Positions 46,683 to 58,725 of a stretch of DNA of 64,000 nucleotides are shown here, in pieces (position 1 is the stretch's first letter; each line of letters opens with the position of its first letter). The notes under the pieces were generated by a model. That model saw only the letters and a program-made list of their open reading frames with translations, was not told the origin of the DNA and made no database searches. The stretch lies in NCBI GenBank assembly GCA_900074885.1, contig FJUW01000039.1:186001-250000 (forward strand), given 5' to 3'. Source of the stretch: Rhynchosporium graminicola. Taxonomy: Eukaryota > Ascomycota > Leotiomycetes > Helotiales > Ploettnerulaceae. A program made the translations under genes and the position numbers.

Positions 46683-47608
46683 ATGAATCTCGCGAAGTCA
46701 ACAGAGTAAGTCAATCCTCACCGCTCAAGTCAATTCTGACCAAAATTTATAGTTTCCCACCCGTCAGGGCTTGCATCTTTGATATGGACGGCTTACTTAT
46801 AAACACAGTAAGATCTTATCAGTGTCTTCCTCAAACACTTACTGACCTCAAACAGGAAGTCATATATCTAGCCTGTGCAAACGAACTCCTAGCAAAGTAT
46901 AACCGACCAAATCTACCATGGTCCGTAAAAGCCCAATTCATGGGCGTCCCAGGCTCATCAACCGGCGGGCCGTTCTATGATTGGGCTCAGCTTCCGATTT
47001 CTAGAGAGCAATTCGTCGCCGAAATCAAAGAGATCCAGCACAAACGCTTTCCAGAATGCAGACCTTTACCTGGCGTCAAGGACCTCCTTTCACACCTGAA
47101 AAAAGCTCATAACACCAATGGTCAGAAAATCCATTTTGCTATGGCATCAAGCACATCCAAAGAGAACTACGATCTGAAAGCTCAAAGTCCAGAAACAAGT
47201 GAGCTCCTAAACATGTTCCCACAAAACAACAGGGTTCTGGCAGGTGATCCACGAGTAAAAGAGGACAGGGGCAAACCAGCTCCGGATATCTTCCTGATTG
47301 CATTACAAACGATCAACGAGGGTCTTCCGGAAGGCGAGAAGCCCATCGCACCTGCGGAGTGTCTGGTGTTTGAAGATGCGGTTCCTGGAGTCGAGGCTGG
47401 ACGAAGAGCAAAGATGAGGGTTGCGTGGGTTCCGCATCCGGAACTTGCAGCGGAGTTTAGGGAGAGGGAAGGTGATGTTCTGGCTGGGAGAATTGGATTG
47501 GTGCCAATTGGTGATGAGTGGCAGTTGGGTGAGGTTGGTGATGGGTGGGCTGTTAGGCTTGAGGGATTGGTGAACTTTCCTTATGGCGATTATGGAATTA
47601 GGGTCTAG
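46683..47608 (+). CDS. HAD-superfamily phosphatase, HDHD1/GS1-like
   Basis: Haloacid-dehalogenase-type phosphatase, closest in feel to the HDHD1/GS1 (pseudouridine-5'-phosphatase-like) group; the substrate is unproven. Exons are 46683-46705 (23 bp), 46753-46807 (55 bp) and 46856-47608, giving 276 residues. The nucleophile motif is IFDMDGLLINTE (Asp18 and Asp20) and is assembled across intron 2. Motif II is MASSTSKENY, the motif III Lys is in DRGKPAPDIFL, and motif IV is VFEDAVPGVEAG. A helical cap domain lies between Asp20 and motif II. All catalytic residues are present, so it should be active. An alternative is a sugar-phosphate or glycerol-phosphate phosphatase. Confidence 0.92.
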
Positions 47609-50600
47609 GATACAAGATGCTAGAGGACAGATCAACAGAGTCCATTCAAAAGAATATTTTATAATTCGTGCCTTGGTTTGTATGCTTCATGCCTTGTGTA
47701 ACAACGCTCCATGTGTCGAATCTCGCAAGTCAAGGATTGTGATCGAAGAGAGCGTGTATCTCATCGACACATGAACCTTGTCGCACCATGAGATATAGCT
47801 GACGAGACTCAAAACTGCAACTGCGTAGATTACGCTTCAGCCACACATTCGCGTATTCGATTGAACTAGGAGGCCTAACTTGTAAGCCTCTTCCAGTGAG
47901 TCCAATACTTCGTCAAGTGAGGCCAACTTCATTTTCAAGTCAACATCTCCTATCTCAAAAATTATCTTCAATATTTTATCGCATTAACGAGAACTTTACA
48001 CGATGACAATCATCGCTCCTGCCAAAGCGTTTTCCTCTAAGCTGAGTCGTGGAACATGAAGTCAGGTAGCAAACTATTAGATGACAATTTCTTATCACCA
48101 TCAAAGCCATTTGTGTTGCACAGAGTGCATACTGATCATGAGTCGCTCCCTCTGAGCAAGGGCGGACAACAGCAAATTTCGAAGAGCAACTGAGAGAAAT
48201 CCTATACGACAGCTATCAACAACTCCTACACACAAGCCAAGCTTTTCTCAATTTACCAGAAACCTACAAGCACGTCTTCAAAACTCACCACGGAAGCGAG
48301 AGGTTGGAGCCGAACTGCAGGCGAGAAATAATTTATCACCTTACGTACTATTTAAGAAATTCTCCCGGAATTGAGGGAAGCAGCTTCGAAGTTACTGGGC
48401 GGAAGCTGGTGGGGTTCTGAACGAAACATTGGGGAAGGTGGTCGAGAGTTCTAGATTTGCCGGCATGGATTTAACTGTTTATTCGGAGCCTGACGCGACT
48501 TTTGGCGAGCAGGCGGTAGCTAATATTTATCGTCTGGTTCGGTATAAGGGTTGGAAGGGAGGAGGGGGATTAAGGTTGTGGTTGAAAGTGAAAACGCGGA
48601 TCCTTTTCCTGAATAAGAAGCTGACAGCTGAGTACGATTGCGGATCTTGGTCTACCTGTTTTTTGAACGGCGATGAACCTGGTCTAGAAGTCATGGACAG
48701 TAATGCGGACTGCCAGTTGCCAACTGAGCAGAGTTATAGATCTTCTAAAGGAACGTTACTCGTTGGTCGGCAGCTCGAGCTATTTCAGATGCTCGGTACT
48801 GTGCTGATGGATATCTCCTCCCATCTTGTCCAGTTGCCCAAATGATTTCTAATCCTGAAAACAGATAGTGATATTCCGTTGTCTTTGTGAGGAGAGCTCA
48901 TCTGCTTGTGCCGATCAAAACTGATGAGCTGCCGACGGAAATTTCGGGATCGTTTCTCAATCCAATGAGGAGGATCACGGCAGGACTTTGTCTGATGATA
49001 TCTATGATATTGATGAGACACATTTTAGTGTCAAATATCAATACTGGGGTGGAGGAGAGAGAGGAGCAGAAATAGAGGTTGGCTGAGCAGTAGAGATATT
49101 CTGCTTCTGGATGACATGGGGTTGGGAGTACGCAAGATATTTCGAAAACATAGAATTGAGATCTTGCAAAGGTATTAAAGCTAATAATTATATCTTGTCA
49201 TCGTGAAAATAGAGAAAATCCGTCATGTTGTCTTCAGATGTAGTCCATGGAATATGAGAAATGTATCTACCCAATAAGATATAACAGCTTCGACTTTGAT
49301 TGTATGTGCTATTCTCAAGTCTTCATGAAATACATTTAACAAGTCCTGTCGATTCTTTTTGGAGTTTTGTTTAGCTACCTTTTTTTGATCCTGCTCACGA
49401 AATGAAGTTCTCCCAGTACTTGCTTTACCTAGGCAAAACTCTCAGAATTCACGTTTCGAAATCTCGGTTTCCTTGTGTATGCTCTGAGACATAGATATTC
49501 AGGATTCAAGAACAAATGCCATATTTCTCTAGGGTCAGATTTATGAGAGTATTCTCGTAGTCAGAGGGGGTATGTAAAGGCTTGGCGTCACGTTTCCTCC
49601 GATATTGTCGCGTTAAATCTGTCGTTGCAACCTTCGAAATTCCCTCAACTCATCGAAGAAAACATTATTCCAAATCATTTCCTTTGAACGCGATTTCCAT
49701 CACGCTCTGAGTTTCAATGGGTTTGACGGGACGAATATCGATAAGGCGCAGCATCCTGCTGAAGGACAGTAATCAACTCCACCAACGCCCATTATTCCCT
49801 GAGGACCAAAGCAACAAGAATGAACGAACGCCTTTTACTTGCTGGTGGCTGGACCAACCCACCAATCTGGGAGTCCTGATATAGTCATGGAAATATTCCA
49901 CGCGTGAATTCTTCTCACACAAAGATCATCAGAGGGAGTCCCAGACATCTACTTGATATCTTTCGAGCCCGAGCAAAAAAGGATGAGTCGAATCTCATTG
50001 ATTCCGGTGTTCGATAGTGTCCACTGTGCGCCTCATCATTTGACGGCGTAGGTTCCGCTGTAGCAGAATGGGTAATTTGACCAGAGTTCTTGTCAAGTTT
50101 TAATCTTCCTTGTTTCGGGTTCCAAAGCTATTCCTCTGGTTTCCCCGAAGAATCCCTAGTTTTGAAAGATACCTGTCATTCACCGCGAAATTTTCTGTCA
50201 GTGCTCCATTTCGACATTAGTAAGAGTGCAGAACATCTTCGGAAAGGCTACAGACCGGGGGCAAACCCCGAAATACCTTCTGTTGCGAGGATATGGGTCT
50301 TGGCATGGGTCAGGTGACTATAGTCACGTGCATGGTCCGTGCGGATATTCCTAGATAATACCTTTGGTCAACTCTCCATAGTAATTAGTACTGTAATGCA
50401 ACCAATAACATTCAACTACTCTATGCCTTACTCTGAAGATCAACGTAACCTTGCTATACCTTCCAAACAGCCCTACACACGATCGGATATCTGTCACAAG
50501 CCTTTGCTTGGCGGGACTGACGTGGACTTCAAGATACGAGGGGACTAAGGAAGGAAAATAATTTCCTGACCGCTGTTGCAGATACCGATCTCCCTGTCTC

Positions 50601-53600
50601 CACGAGGCTGGTGTCGAGGAGCTGAAAAGAACGTTGTGATTCGACCTCAGCAATTGGTTCTGATGTGTTGTCACGGTCCGACCTCCAAATCAACGGAGAT
50701 TCTTGCTCTCTGCTCAGTCCGCACGCACAGTTAGAGTTGCTGATAAACGTCCGACGAAACCACAAGGTGGGTATCGAATGGATTGGGAAACTATGGAAAA
50801 CACTTCCCATCAGAGAAAAAAGTCACTATTCATTACTCAGCCATCGCAGGCTGCAATCTATATCTCAGGTCCACCAATTCGATCTCAGGAATGCATCTCG
50901 TCGAGAAGTTGAGATGACTGACTGAAGTCTCTAATTCAATCGATCGATTGTACCTCCAAATTTCGGCGCTGGTACACGTTTCGCTACTACAAGACCCTCT
51001 TTTCTTGTTGATTCCTCGGAAACCCCGAACAGATCACTCGAAGCAGACAAAATTCCGTCGTTCGCACGTATGTTGGTGTCGTCTACAGATAACTTTCAAG
51101 TTGTACTGCGATACTTGATCCTACGCATGTCAACCTACGAGAGGTGAACAGCGGGGTACAAAATACCATAATGGTCAATATATGAGGCCTTAGAATAGAC
51201 GGATAGGGATATCACCCTACGTCCCAAGTTCTTTATGGACATTGTCTCCGGCGGAGAACGTGTCATCCCTGCAGGTGATGTGTGGATTGAGGTCTTACGA
51301 CCACTTGTTCTATTCCTGGTCTGGGTATGTATCTTTGTTTTCTCACCGGTACATGACTTCCGCAGCGCCTACCGCGCAGTCTCACGTCATAGCTTCGATT
51401 CCCACTGCAAACGGGCAATACAATCATGAGTGGGTGATTCCACGTACCAAAGTGGTTCCCAAGATTACTCAGCGATATACAGGACAATTGGGGGTGGGTT
51501 AGTTACCATGCAGAAGATGTGGGAAATCTTCGATTTGATTTCTAGAAGGAGTGTGCCTGCTTTGAGCGTTCGATCCTCGGCACCTCTTGTCTATTTGGAG
51601 CTCGGTGCCACTAGGCCTGATGCAAGATGTATAGCCCTAGAAGACTCGAGGACAGTTCGAAACCCGTCGATATCTGAAACCTATTTTGAGACATGGCTCC
51701 TCTACCAGTCACCTTAAGGCGCAGTGGAGGTAAACGTTGCAAATTAATCGACCGCATCTTTCCCAGCCCCCTCCAGCGCAGCCTTCAGCATGTTTGTCCC
51801 AGATCCCGAGCGAGGTCTTCGCGATGCAAAAGTGCAAATACAATACAGGGATTGATGCAAGTGTCCTTGAGATGCTTTGAGAAACGTACGGATCCCAGAC
51901 GTGCGTCCCCGGGATCAAGTCCCGGCTACCAGAACGAAGACGAATTGAAGACATGGTAGGTGATTGCCAGACCGAGACATCAACTGAAGAGTTCGGATGA
52001 TCTGGCGGGATGTGTGGGCCCAACAAACCTTGAGTAACATTGCACTGTCTACCATGCAAGCCGTGTGCTGTTGCTCTCTCAGGGACCCAACAGCCGCCCT
52101 GGTTGGTCGGAACGGAGTCAGCCTCGAAATCATTGCAACCAGGACACGATACCCGTCAGCTGTTTACTAGCAAGTAGACCAAAGTACCGCAAAAGACTCC
52201 GGAACATCCAAATTTGAGACATGAGGAAACTAGCTCTCGGGTTGCAAAAGGATCGTTGGAGATATCAGTGCGCCTATTTCGAATTGTTGTATCTTTTCGA
52301 GTTGGTCTGTAAGCTATAGTATTTGATTGCAGAGGCCAACAGCTCAGTGGATTACAAGCAAAGCGAGGGCCGATAGATGCCGCATTGAAGCGTACGGCTG
52401 GCTATTATGCAATATCTGATCGAAATATACTATAACAAGGTCGTCTACAAAAACACTTTGACATGATCGACGATTCATACCAGGTGTTAGCCGACCAGTT
52501 GTGTTTCGTAACCTCGACCAATGAACGTCGCCCCTCGAAGGCCCCGGTGCTTAAAGAAATTGAGAGACGACCCTCCTTGCGCAAATTATCGTTGCGGGTG
52601 CTCATCGCAATCTTGTTGATCTCAAGACATACTTTGTAGAGGCAACGGTCATACCTCTGCAGAAAGAACGTCGCAATGTTCATGACCATGGACAATGTCC
52701 GTCTGAATAAGTGCTTTGGGGCGAGTGAAGCTTCCGTCACTACCAATATGACTTTCGGCTCGGTCATGCTGAGCTGCATTACATTCAAGTATTTTGGACA
52801 ATTTCCAGAGGAAAATCATTCTGGGGTTCTGTTAATCGGAGAGCGGATGAGCAGGCTTCGAATACCACGCACGACATCTCATGATGACCACTTTAATCCT
52901 ACGGAAAATCTATGAACACCCGTCTCGGATGGCTGGGCTCCTGCAGCGAGCAGGATTCACCGTACCATGGCTATCGAAGATTGTGCAATGCAATGCACGC
53001 AGGCCACGATCGATAGTCGGGACTCCACAAGCATTGTTTTTTTTTTCCGGACGGTTTTCAACGCTTACGCCGCAGCGGCCGCGAAACGAGCATTGCAATA
53101 TTTTGGTACATCACTCTATTTCGCTCATTTTGCGCCGCCAAACCGTGCAGTAATTTATACATGAAGGCAATACGATAGCCTGGAAAACTACATGCTAGTT
53201 TTCAAGAGCTATTTGCCCGTATTCGAAAGGATCGTGTGCAAAGGACGGTGAGTTTATGGTGCGATTTTGAGTTGACTTGAGCTATTCGAGGGGAGGCGCA
53301 ATAATGTGTGCTCCAAAAATAGAGCAGACGACAGGCTGAACTAAGCCTAGAGAAGTCACGTCAGTTATGGTGGGGATGTATGGGTGTCTGTAGTGGCATA
53401 TGCTGGGCTGTTAGAGGCCTCCTCATAGGCTTGTAAGACGCCTTCAACAAGCATACAGCAGGAACTCGACAAGGAAGACTTGGCCCGCACACCAGAAGGC
53501 TGGCCCTAGAGGGGGATTTACAGGGAAGATACACTGCCTTCAAGGTTCTGCAGCAGGAGACCAGGGTGCTGCTTATTCATTTCGGGGATGCTCGTTAACG

Positions 53601-54734
53601 CGCCAGCTGAGTTGATTCGCTGTCTTGATCCGACAAACGCTGGTCAGGTCACGGCTTCCGCAAGTGCAGCGAAAGCAGACGGAACCGCTCGAAGGTTACT
53701 GTTCTGGGTGTATGTTGCTGGCATCTGCTGCATAATAATTACTTGTATATACGCTGCTCAGAGTTAATTTCGTCTCAAGGCATCGCGCTTATTCTGCGAG
53801 TCAGAAGTTCTACCAGAGCGGAGAACATTGCAGGAACAGAACAAACACCAAAACCAGTTGTAACAGGCAAGCTTCCGTTCCCTTCATGTTCTGGCGGCAT
53901 GCAAGTCAGTCGCGGACATTGCAAGGGATCAAGGGGTGGCTCATCCATCCATCCCCTTTGGTGTCTGTACCCGTCTCCCGTGTTGAGTCTGTCAAGCCCT
54001 ACGAACTTTAGCAGCTGGCTCCATCTGCATTCTGATTGCTTCTTCCCCTACTCCGGGGTCATCATCTTCATCCCATCTGCGAACCCCTTCCTCTGTGCCT
54101 GTTCCCCTTTGGAGCCGTGCAATGCTGGGACGGGCCATACATCAGCTTACCCTTCCGCTTATGCCCATGCCACTCACACTACATATGCAATCCATACATT
54201 TTGTACTACTAAAGCGCTTAAGCCATTCGGATGCATGTCAAGTCAAGTCTTGACAATGTTATTTATGGGCCTTGTCGACGTTTCTTCAGTTGAAAAGCCT
54301 CATTGGGACTGGCAAGGAGCGTGTTCTGGTAAGAGGAACCATGCCATGCTAGTATCTACACAGGGGTGCAACAACAGGGGAGCAATTGTCTTTCCAACCT
54401 TCATCATCCTCCTCCACCATTCTTCTCTTGTAAACATAGTCACTATGCTCAGCAATGCCCCGCGATGCGTTCTATCTTTGTGTACTTACTGCTTCGTTGT
54501 CTAGGTACATTGCATATCAAGCTAACACTTTCTTCTCATCATTAAAAAAAGGTACATCCTAAAGCAGAACGCGCCTATCCCAATCTCAGGCACCAAGATC
54601 TTGCCTTGTCAACACAAACCGGTTCCTGCGCTGAGATTTCGGCCCCCCCCCCAGCGATTCTATTCCAGTCGGCTGTGCAAAGCAAGGCTGTAAGGATCCA
54701 CAGGACCTCTTGTTTCCAATTAGAGTCTGACATT
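47609..54734. other. 7.1 kb gene-poor region with possible gene relic
   Basis: The longest stretch without a supported gene. Coding-like frames occur only at 48142-48845 (see findings). The final kilobase is pyrimidine-rich and contains a poly-C run near 54643-54652, consistent with the promoter and leader of the transcription factor gene that follows. No tRNA, long terminal repeat or transposase is recognisable. Confidence 0.55.
48142..48845 (+). pseudogene. Possible frame-shifted gene relic
   Basis: I do not recognise a family. One frame is open 48142-48420 and reads like protein (for example EEQLREILYDSYQQLLHTSQ). A second frame is open from 48375 past 48600 and reads YWAEAGGVLNETLGKVVESS and then GMDLTVYSEPDATFGEQAVA. 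The two overlap by about 45 bp in different phases without good splice signals. That fits a single former coding region broken by a small insertion or deletion, but chance cannot be excluded. Confidence 0.3.
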
Positions 54735-57700
54735 ATGTCGAGCCTCAAAGATATCATGGATGTCGATGTTGAGCCCTTCGAATCCCAGGCATATAGAAGG
54801 TCCAGGGAAGCCCAAAAGCAAGCCGCCCGTTTCCTCGTCGCTTCATCAAGCGAGGTTCCATCATCTCCCGTCGCCGATATAAACAGAAGCAAGAGTACCA
54901 TCAAGCGACGTAGATCCAATCGTGTATCCAAAACTGATAGTCAGGCTGAGGCAGCTCAAAGCAAAGTACGTCGGCGAAGCAGTGCAACTGGAGAATCGAT
55001 GGACTTTACTTCCGGTTATCAAGCTGGGGAATCGAACCAGGCAAGCAACTCGGGAAGTCCTCAGCAATCACCAAGAGGCTCGGACGCAGCAGTAGACATG
55101 CCAGTAAAGTACACACCTGTGACGGGGCGTATCAGTAGGGCAAAGAAGGGTGTACCAGTCCATACATGTGATATATGTCGGCCCATCAAGGTACTTGTTC
55201 GTTCTTTACATTCGATCCATTTTACTTACTGTTTCCGCAGACATTTACCAGAGCCGAGCATCTGAGGTAAGCTACCAAACTGCATTTTCATTTCTATCGC
55301 TGGTTCTAACGAAGTTCCCAGACGTCATCAGTTGAGCCATCAGAAACCCGCATATCCTTGCACTTTTGAGGATTGCGAGCGAGAGTTTCATAGACCAGAT
55401 CTACTTGCTCGACATCTGCAAAGACAGTGAGTGATTTGGGACCTCCGGCTACCAGAATGAGTGAGAATTGATAACAGCTCAAGTGTGTCATATGAGGAGG
55501 AAAGTCTGCTGACGCGACTTAGCGAGACGCAAGGAGAGAAACCGTATGAAGCGGGAGATCCAAGTAGTAGAGCATCTTCAACCGACACAGGAAATAGAAC
55601 ACATGACTTGAAAGTGGAAACCCCTGCCACTCTGGGAAACACCATGCAGATCTCGCCAATCGATTCCATGACTCCTAGGACTAGCAGGAGTGGTGAAAGC
55701 TCCATGACAGCCGCAAGCTTCAATACAATCACACGCAGCTTTCAAGCTGTCAACTTTTCTCCAAGCTCGGGATATAAACGATCGGCAAGCCAAGCTCAGC
55801 TTCCAGAATCTGAGTTGTATTCTGCTACTTCACCTGGGCCGGGTCCATCTAGGCAAGCAGGTTCTTTTGATAGACTCTCGGGTGGCAATTTCGTGAATGA
55901 CCTCCAGCAACCCTATGATGACCCATTCGTTGATTCGGGCGCTTCCCAGTTCCCAAATTATACTACAACTCCACCACAGCCACCACTTCCACTCCTCAGA
56001 ATTCCTGAGGAGAATTGGATCCCAGGCCTGTCCTATAGCAACTCTCCTTGGTGCTCATCTGCATCTGATAGCACCTACTCCGTTCAATCAGACTTGTTTT
56101 CAAGGGATCGATCTCAATCGCTAGCCACACTTGCGGATTGGCCAGTATCTGCAGGAACCCATTGGTCTCCTCATGGGCTGAGTGCGACACCTCATGAAAT
56201 TAGAAGCCCAGCTGGGTTTGATTCTGGTCTAGAAAGGTTTGAAAGTCCGTTTGCTTCTCCTCGAATGAGCTCTCCGATCACGTCTCGAGGACAGCTCTTG
56301 GACGTGCCCAATACATATGGGAGCTTTTACATGGACACAGTGGGTACTCCACTCCCGAAGTATTTAAGCAAGCCTGTGGCTCAACATATTCCAGCATCAC
56401 CTGCAAGAACAACCAACCCAGGATTGGACTTTCATGGAAAGAAGGGCTTGGTGGAGCCCATCCATTTAATCACATCTCCTTTCATCACTACAAACGATGC
56501 AGGCAATCTTACTCACTGAATGCTTCACACGCTTTCGAGGACGCAAAAGCAACGTTCGACTATCCCGCCATTTCGAGGAGCTTTATAGCAGAGTAGGTTA
56601 GCCTCCAGCATTCTGCCAAGTATGTTCGCTAAATACAACAGCTTCTTCATGAATCCGATCGAAGAAACAAAATGTTCTCTGATCAAAGTCCCGGTGATAC
56701 ATCATCAGCAGATGATCTACTTGATCGATTTGGTCCACAATTTGACACTCAAGCATCAAAGATATCTAGCCCAAGCAGCGAATGGTACAAGTGGATCAAT
56801 AACGAGGCACGGCAACGCCTTCTCGGCGGATGTTTCATTTTTGATATCCATCAATCAATGTATCACCAGCAACCTAGAGCTAGAGCTCCTCGGGCCGAGT
56901 TGAGCTCTCTTCTCCGCAAGCCATGTCCCGAAAATCTCTGGGTAGCAAGCAATCCCTCAGAATGGCAAGCACAGCGATCAGATTCGAATCCTCAGCCAAT
57001 TCATCTGATCGAACAGGACATTGATTCTCAAGCAATGTGCAGCACATGGAGCTTCAATCAGACGCTCGTGATTTGTTGGTTTGTATCCAGGCTTCCCCCA
57101 CAAGAAGACTTCACGTATCCCAACGAATACCTTTCGCAAGCACTTCATCCCGACATCGAGAACTTTGTGGACCTCTTTTCTGCTATTCCGCTTGCGCATT
57201 CGTATATGGCCATGTATCACACGCCACTACGTAGTCTTCTGGCCGTTGCGGGAGACACTTGGATCTTCGCGCAGAAAATCAGTTCGCCTTCTGCTTTTCA
57301 TGCTGCTCAATTACAGTTAAAGACATGGTCCAGCTCGTTCGCTGCCGCACAAGCAACCCATCATGCATGTCAGATTATCTTTCAAGCTCTCTCTTCGCCG
57401 ACTGTGTTCTCGTCTGATGGTATCATGGTCTCTCCCGTCTGTTGCATAAGCGATTACTGGAGCCTCTACGTCTCGGCTCTGATCTGCTGGTCATTTGGCC
57501 ACCGCTATCAAGACCTCCCCACCAATGGAACCTCTGGTACCCTCACCCGCAGCAACTCCTCAACACAGATGAGAGCCGTGGATACCGATGACACTCCGCC
57601 ACCAACCACCAGCGATATACGTATCAAAGCCCTTACTTTCGTCAAGGAGATGCTACAACTCTCCACTGAAGAACTCATAACTAGCAAGGCGGGGATGAAG

Positions 57701-57841
57701 CGTGAAACTGCCGGCATCATCGATACCGTACGTCAGCAACTTGAGCTAGAGAATGTCGGAAATAAGTGCGGTCTGTTAGTGGACAGTATTGTCGTTCTCG
57801 GTAAGCTCAGGAAGACGGCCAGCAAGACTCACTGGTTCTAA
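54735..57841 (+). CDS. C2H2 zinc-finger / fungal-type transcription factor
   Basis: Probable nuclear DNA-binding regulator with unknown targets. Exons are 54735-55190, 55241-55266 (26 bp), 55322-55426, 55478-56450, 56503-56592 and 56642-57841, giving 949 residues. The N-terminus is Ser-rich with basic KRRRSNR and RRRS clusters. Two C2H2 fingers span about residues 145-196: CDIC...TFTRAEHLRRHQLSH and CTFEDCEREFHRPDLLARH. They are assembled from three exons. A Ser/Pro-rich linker of about 320 residues follows. The C-terminal half (LLTECFTRFRGRKS, then WYKWINNEARQRLLGGCFIFD) resembles the fungal-specific transcription factor regulatory domain. Intron 4 uses a weak GTGGAG donor. It lies beside an acyltransferase and an MFS transporter. 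Confidence 0.85.
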
Positions 57842-58042
57842 GTACTCGATTCTCGATACTTCTCGCGCCACAGATCAGCTCGCTATGGTCCCTTCTCATA
57901 CTCGCGCATTCCCTGTATTTTGTTCTTGTTGACTTTACATTCATTCGCCGAAGCACAAATAGCATTCCTTATTTCTTTATCTTCATGGGCGGCATACGTC
58001 CTCGTTTTCCATTTTTTTTGCGCGTCTTGTTTTCTGCTTTTG

Positions 58043-58073
<31 letters not shown>

Positions 58074-58725
58074 CATGTCTGATGAACAAAGCGATGACTG
58101 GACGATACTCAGGATTCAATAGTGTCAATTTCTTCTTAATTTGGTTCGATTCCCATCATACACATATCTCTCTACATCTCCTTCTTGATTATACCTTCTA
58201 TTTATACGCGTCTCTCCTTCTTCATCCTCGTCTCACTTGACTGCGAGACCCACTTGCCTATATGTGCCTTGTAGGATGTATTTGTGGCTCTTCTCATCTC
58301 GTCACTTCCAAGATTGTTAGGTTCTAGAGGCATGGTTGTATTAAGGGAACTTGGTTTCTTGCGTTTGCATGGGTCAGATTGAGACCACATGATTGGAACG
58401 ACTGGGTTGGATTTGACTTGACTGGAATTAGTGATAGCGTTCAGTAAGCATAGCGGGGCGGAGATGATTCTATTACTGCATGATAGACTAGATGCATAGA
58501 TGTCGGGGGTCTGATAAGAAAAAATTGTTGCAAAGACCTTTATTGCACACATACTCGACAATATGAGTATATAAATCACGTTATATCATCTGAATCCACT
58601 TTGATTCCAAGAGATCAGGGGATACCAGCACTGATTCCTGTGAGTTTCTTCGCTGAGGTTATCCACTTCCATTTAACCAGAAAAATATTTGCATTGAATG
58701 AGAAACGATCAGAGCGAAGACTGAT
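57842..58725. other. Convergent intergenic region with CT/AT repeat
   Basis: 3' flanks of the transcription factor and acyltransferase genes. It contains a CT run passing into an AT run near 58043-58073. No gene is supported. Confidence 0.55.
58043..58073. repeat. (CT)n(AT)n microsatellite
   Basis: About eight CT units are followed by about six AT units. Confidence 0.9.

Noticed and set aside
53743..54504. 253-codon plus-strand frame upstream of the C2H2 factor
   Set aside because: It starts only at TTG, lies in C/T-rich leader-like DNA, and its composition (many His, Cys, Ser, no domain) does not resemble a protein.
55025..55045. Possible tRNA B-box (GGTTCGATTCC on the minus strand)
   Set aside because: It lies inside exon 1 of the transcription factor. 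The flanks do not form a T-stem, and no A-box or acceptor stem is found at the right distance.
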